Below, piece by piece: positions 1-5,868 of a DNA stretch of 5,868 nt (positions are counted from its first letter, which is position 1; the number at the start of each line of letters is the position of its first letter). The stretch is from an uncultured Collinsella sp. (GTDB lineage: Bacteria > Actinomycetota > Coriobacteriia > Coriobacteriales > Coriobacteriaceae): contig USKL01000109.1 in the NCBI GenBank assembly GCA_900555225.1, forward strand, positions 1 to 5,868, in the 5' to 3' direction. The notes beneath the pieces were generated by a model, which saw nothing but the letters and a program-made list of their open reading frames with translations, did no database searches and was not told where the DNA came from. A program made the translations under genes and the position numbers.

Positions 1-12
1 GCGGCCCAGACT

Positions 13-1089
13 TTACGAATAAACGATGGTAAAGGGTACTTCTGTTTCGGTCTCTCCTGTTGATGTGTATCTCGTGCCCTCAAGCGTTACTGAGACCACT
101 TGATCGACATTGATCAGTTTTGTCGGCACCCAAATGTTCTCTCCGCTATTGCGTGCCATCGAAACATAGAAATTGTACGCCCCTGCGTCGTCATCTTCGA
201 TAATCTGCTCCGATCCATCCTTGTAGCTGACGGTCAGTTTATGATCAACTGCTTCATAGCCCAGATCATCGATGTGCGTCTGGATGGAAAACGGGCTAAT
301 CTCGAGAGGCGAGTCATCAGAGCGGAGTTCCTTTGTATCGACGTGCGCTCCGACGTTAAACTCTGGCGTCGATACCTCGATCACCTTCGCATCCTCACCT
401 TTGCCCTCCGTCCAGCTGATATTCCAGGTGACCGCATGTCCCAAATCTCGCTCGCGATTCCACGAGGCAAAGTACATCGTGCCATTAATGACCGTGTCGC
501 TTGATGTGTCCTTATCAATTGTGCAGCGTGTGTCAGCCCATTCCTCGCCGAAGTTCATGCTGGGTGTACCGATGCCTTGTTCTTCTTCACCATAGAGAAC
601 AAGTTCGCCTGTCTCTGCTGCCGGCTTGTAGTAGTTAACGCCATTTGGATTGGACAACGTAAACGTCACGGCTCCGCAGCCGTTTTGGTCAATAGCCATC
701 TCATGGATATCAAGCGTATAGCCGTTACCCTCGACGGACAGATTAACCTCCTGGACTGCACCCTCCAGGCTTTGGGGCGCGATGCCATCACCAAACTCTC
801 TGGTGTAGGTATATTTAGTTCCCGATGAGCCTCCGTTGGTCCAGGTAATGGAATCCCCATTGCCGTGGTTTCCCCAGGCTGAGGCAAAATAGCTGGAATT
901 GACAACGGCGTAGGCGACCCCTCCGGTCGCCAACACTCCGGCAAGACATCCGATTACGGCAACATACAGAGGTTTCGCGTGACCCTTTCGACGAAGCGGC
1001 TTTCCAGCCGCAGCATCAATAACACGGTCGGCAAGATCGCTATCGGCTTGGATGGACTCGAAGGCCTGCTTGATTTGATTGGATTTCAC
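13..1089 (-). CDS. Probable anti-sigma factor, single-pass membrane protein with a large extracytoplasmic domain
   Basis: This 358-residue protein starts at GTG (1087-1089) and ends with TAA at 13-15. The N-terminal 40 residues are cytoplasmic-looking, with a helical segment (IKQAFESIQADSDLADRVIDAA) and a positive stretch RRKGHAK before the membrane. Residues 41-63 form one hydrophobic transmembrane segment. The rest, about 295 residues, is rich in beta-prone, Thr, Ser, Gly and Asp segments and should lie outside the cell. The pattern resembles DUF4179-type membrane proteins encoded after ECF sigma genes, but I cannot confirm that family by eye. No zinc anti-sigma motif (HxxxCxxC) is present. 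Two extracytoplasmic cysteines, C138 and C189, could form a disulfide. The 50 bp overlap with the sigma gene indicates co-translation and suggests that this protein binds and restrains that sigma through its short N-terminus. The inhibitory role is inferred from position and topology. Confidence 0.8.
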   Translation of the reverse strand: MKSNQIKQAFESIQADSDLADRVIDAAAGKPLRRKGHAKPLYVAVIGCLAGVLATGGVAYAVVNSSYFASAWGNHGNGDSITWTNGGSSGTKYTYTREFGDGIAPQSLEGAVQEVNLSVEGNGYTLDIHEMAIDQNGCGAVTFTLSNPNGVNYYKPAAETGELVLYGEEEQGIGTPSMNFGEEWADTRCTIDKDTSSDTVINGTMYFASWNRERDLGHAVTWNISWTEGKGEDAKVIEVSTPEFNVGAHVDTKELRSDDSPLEISPFSIQTHIDDLGYEAVDHKLTVSYKDGSEQIIEDDDAGAYNFYVSMARNSGENIWVPTKLINVDQVVSVTLEGTRYTSTGETETEVPFTIVYS

Positions 1090-1558
1090 GGTCGCCCTCC
1101 TCTAGGATGAATTTGAGCTTCGATCGACCACGAGCTAAACGCGTTCGAGCGGTCGCGGCTGGCACATGCAGTAACTCGGCAATCTCTGAGGTCGAAAAGC
1201 CCAGATAGTAATAGAGCACGATGGGAACACGGAATCGCTCCGGAAGTCGCATAACGTCTGACAGGACCGCCTTGGACTCCTCCTGCGCCGTCGAAAGCGA
1301 ATCGGCCAGGTTCTCAATATCCTCCACACGCCTCCATGGCTTTCGAAAGAGCGATTTGCATTCATTGATCGTGACCCGGATAAGCCAGCGGCGAAGATGC
1401 TCCCGACTTTCAAAGTGTCCATCGCTTTTGAGCAACTTAAGAAAGACGTCTTGTGCAACATCGTCGGCATCGGCGCGATCGCGCAGGTACGTCAATGCGA
1501 TTCGAAACACGACATCCCGGTGATCTTCGACCGCCTGTCTAAAAGCTTGTTCTTCCAT
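1040..1558 (-). CDS. ECF-family RNA polymerase sigma factor
   Basis: This 172-residue protein has the length and two-domain layout of an extracytoplasmic-function sigma factor. Region 2 spans roughly residues 11-75 and includes YLRDRADADDVAQDVFLKL, the usual core-binding signature, followed by RRWLIRVTINECKSLFRK for -10 recognition. A short acidic linker follows. Region 4 spans about residues 96-152, with LPERFRVPIVLYYYLGFS and a helix-turn-helix at 122-141 (EIAELLHVPAATARTRLARG) that would read the -35 element. Region 3 is absent, as expected. The ATG at 1556-1558 is chosen because of the strong Shine-Dalgarno sequence just before it. A longer in-frame start at 1660 would lie upstream of the candidate promoter and lacks such a site. 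Its 3' end overlaps the next gene by 50 bp, the usual arrangement with a cognate anti-sigma factor. The subgroup and target genes are unknown. Confidence 0.95.
   Translation of the reverse strand: MEEQAFRQAVEDHRDVVFRIALTYLRDRADADDVAQDVFLKLLKSDGHFESREHLRRWLIRVTINECKSLFRKPWRRVEDIENLADSLSTAQEESKAVLSDVMRLPERFRVPIVLYYYLGFSTSEIAELLHVPAATARTRLARGRSKLKFILEEGDREIQSNQAGLRVHPSR
1095..1103 (-). promoter_or_regulatory. Ribosome binding site of the anti-sigma gene
   Basis: AGAGGAGGG on the minus strand lies inside the end of the sigma gene, with GGAGG about six or seven bases before a GTG codon at 1087-1089. It supports GTG as the start of the downstream gene and suggests that ribosomes finishing the sigma gene can help initiate there. 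Confidence 0.8.
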
Positions 1559-1559
1559 A

Positions 1560-1575
1560 ATCACCTCCCGGTGAT
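1560..1575 (-). promoter_or_regulatory. Shine-Dalgarno of the sigma gene inside a small hairpin
   Basis: GGGAGGTGA (1561-1569, minus strand) is an almost ideal ribosome binding site, with GGAGG five bases from the ATG at 1556-1558. It decides the start of the sigma gene. The same bases form a perfect 6-bp hairpin, AUCACC-GGGA-GGUGAU, whose loop fits the GNRA pattern, and the stem ends one base before the start codon. The hairpin could mask the site and limit translation; this is inferred from sequence only. Confidence 0.7.
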
Positions 1576-1608
1576 GCTGATATTTCTTGCTGAGGCCCTC
1601 ACCATAGA

Positions 1609-1635
1609 TACGCTCTGGCCGGACGAAATGTTTCA
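1609..1635 (-). promoter_or_regulatory. Candidate ECF-sigma-dependent promoter of the sigma/anti-sigma operon
   Basis: On the minus strand, TGAAAC (1630-1635) is followed after exactly 17 bases by CGTA (1609-1612). This matches the general ECF promoter pattern, with an AAC-containing -35 element and a CGT-containing -10 element, as known for B. subtilis SigW-type promoters. Transcription would begin near 1600, leaving a leader of about 40 bases before the sigma start at 1558. Autoregulation is typical of ECF sigma operons and is inferred here. A housekeeping promoter in the same gap cannot be excluded. Confidence 0.6.
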
Positions 1636-1690
1636 AATTCAAGCAGGAATAACCTACCAAAATAAACCTATCCCCTTTTGGCAGGTTTTC

Positions 1691-1732
1691 TTCAACAAAA
1701 AAGACCCGCTTCCCTGTTGGGAAACGGGTCTT
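1691..1732 (-). terminator. Rho-independent terminator of rpoC
   Basis: Read on the minus strand, this is a long GC-rich hairpin followed by a run of T. The arms are AAGACCCG (1701-1708) and CGGGTCTT (1725-1732), extended inward by TTCCC (1710-1714) and GGGAA (1719-1723). One C/A mismatch separates the two stem parts, and the loop is four bases. Six T residues (complement of 1697-1702) follow on the minus strand. It begins 28 bp after the rpoC stop and should separate rpoC from the sigma operon. On the plus strand only three T residues follow, so it is unlikely to work well in that direction. Confidence 0.93.
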
Positions 1733-1759
1733 TGGAAGGGCGGTTAACGTACTTGGAAG

Positions 1760-5868
<4,109 letters not shown>

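Larger units (their letters stand above)
1559..1759. other. Intergenic region between rpoC and the ECF sigma gene
   Basis: This 201 bp gap holds the rpoC terminator, the candidate ECF promoter and the sigma ribosome binding site, each listed separately. It is visibly richer in A and T than rpoC. Two copies of TAGGTT lie on the minus strand 14 bp apart (1665-1670 and 1651-1656) just upstream of the promoter, each followed by an ATT or TATT. I see no tRNA, riboswitch or small ORF that I can support here. Confidence 0.7.

Noticed and set aside
1..12. Terminator or next gene after the anti-sigma gene
   Set aside because: Only 12 bases remain after the stop codon, too few to judge.
100..504. Plus-strand open frame antisense to the anti-sigma gene
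   Set aside because: No ribosome binding site or family resemblance; the minus-strand gene explains the region.
1559..1660. Longer N-terminus for the sigma factor starting at 1660
   Set aside because: The extra 34 residues do not look like sigma sequence, cover the candidate promoter, and have no good ribosome binding site; the ATG at 1556-1558 has a near-perfect one.
1397..1747. Plus-strand open frame across the intergenic region
   Set aside because: It is antisense to the sigma gene, runs through the terminator hairpin, and has no recognisable domain or convincing ribosome binding site.

Overview
The window reads as a piece of a fairly GC-rich bacterial chromosome, and all recognisable genes lie on the minus strand. 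The RNA polymerase beta' sequence most resembles actinobacterial RpoC by eye. It lacks the large trigger-loop insertion of proteobacteria. Together with the neighbouring sigma/anti-sigma style, this suggests a gut Coriobacteriia such as a Collinsella relative. That placement is inference, not proof.

Layout in the direction of transcription (right to left). (1) Positions 5868-1760 hold rpoC, the RNA polymerase beta' subunit, cut by the right window edge: its first ~110-120 codons lie outside, but the stop codon is inside. (2) A strong intrinsic terminator at 1691-1732 closes the rpoBC-type transcription unit 28 bp after the stop. (3) The ~200 bp gap (1559-1759) also carries a promoter of the ECF-sigma type and a small hairpin over the ribosome binding site. 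(4) Positions 1558-1040 encode an ECF sigma factor. (5) Positions 1089-13 encode a single-pass membrane protein that is probably its anti-sigma factor. It starts at GTG inside the 3' end of the sigma gene with a 50 bp overlap.

The most interesting object is the C-terminus of beta'. After the normal end of the conserved core (the IPAGTG motif) the protein runs on for 231 residues. This extension contains a helix-hairpin-helix domain that aligns without gaps to the C-terminal domain of the RNA polymerase alpha subunit (alphaCTD). The residues equivalent to the DNA-contacting R265, N268, G296 and K298 of E. coli alpha are kept. After it comes an acidic tail that still ends with a SLxELLN motif like that of E. 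coli beta'. This looks like an extra alphaCTD-type DNA-binding or activator-binding module carried by beta'. I know of no description of it.

The sigma/anti-sigma pair looks like a self-contained envelope-stress switch. The ECF-like promoter (TGAAAC-N17-CGTA) in front of the sigma gene would allow autoregulation, the overlapping start would couple synthesis of both proteins, and the membrane protein would hold sigma until an outside signal arrives. By eye these two genes are less GC-rich than rpoC.
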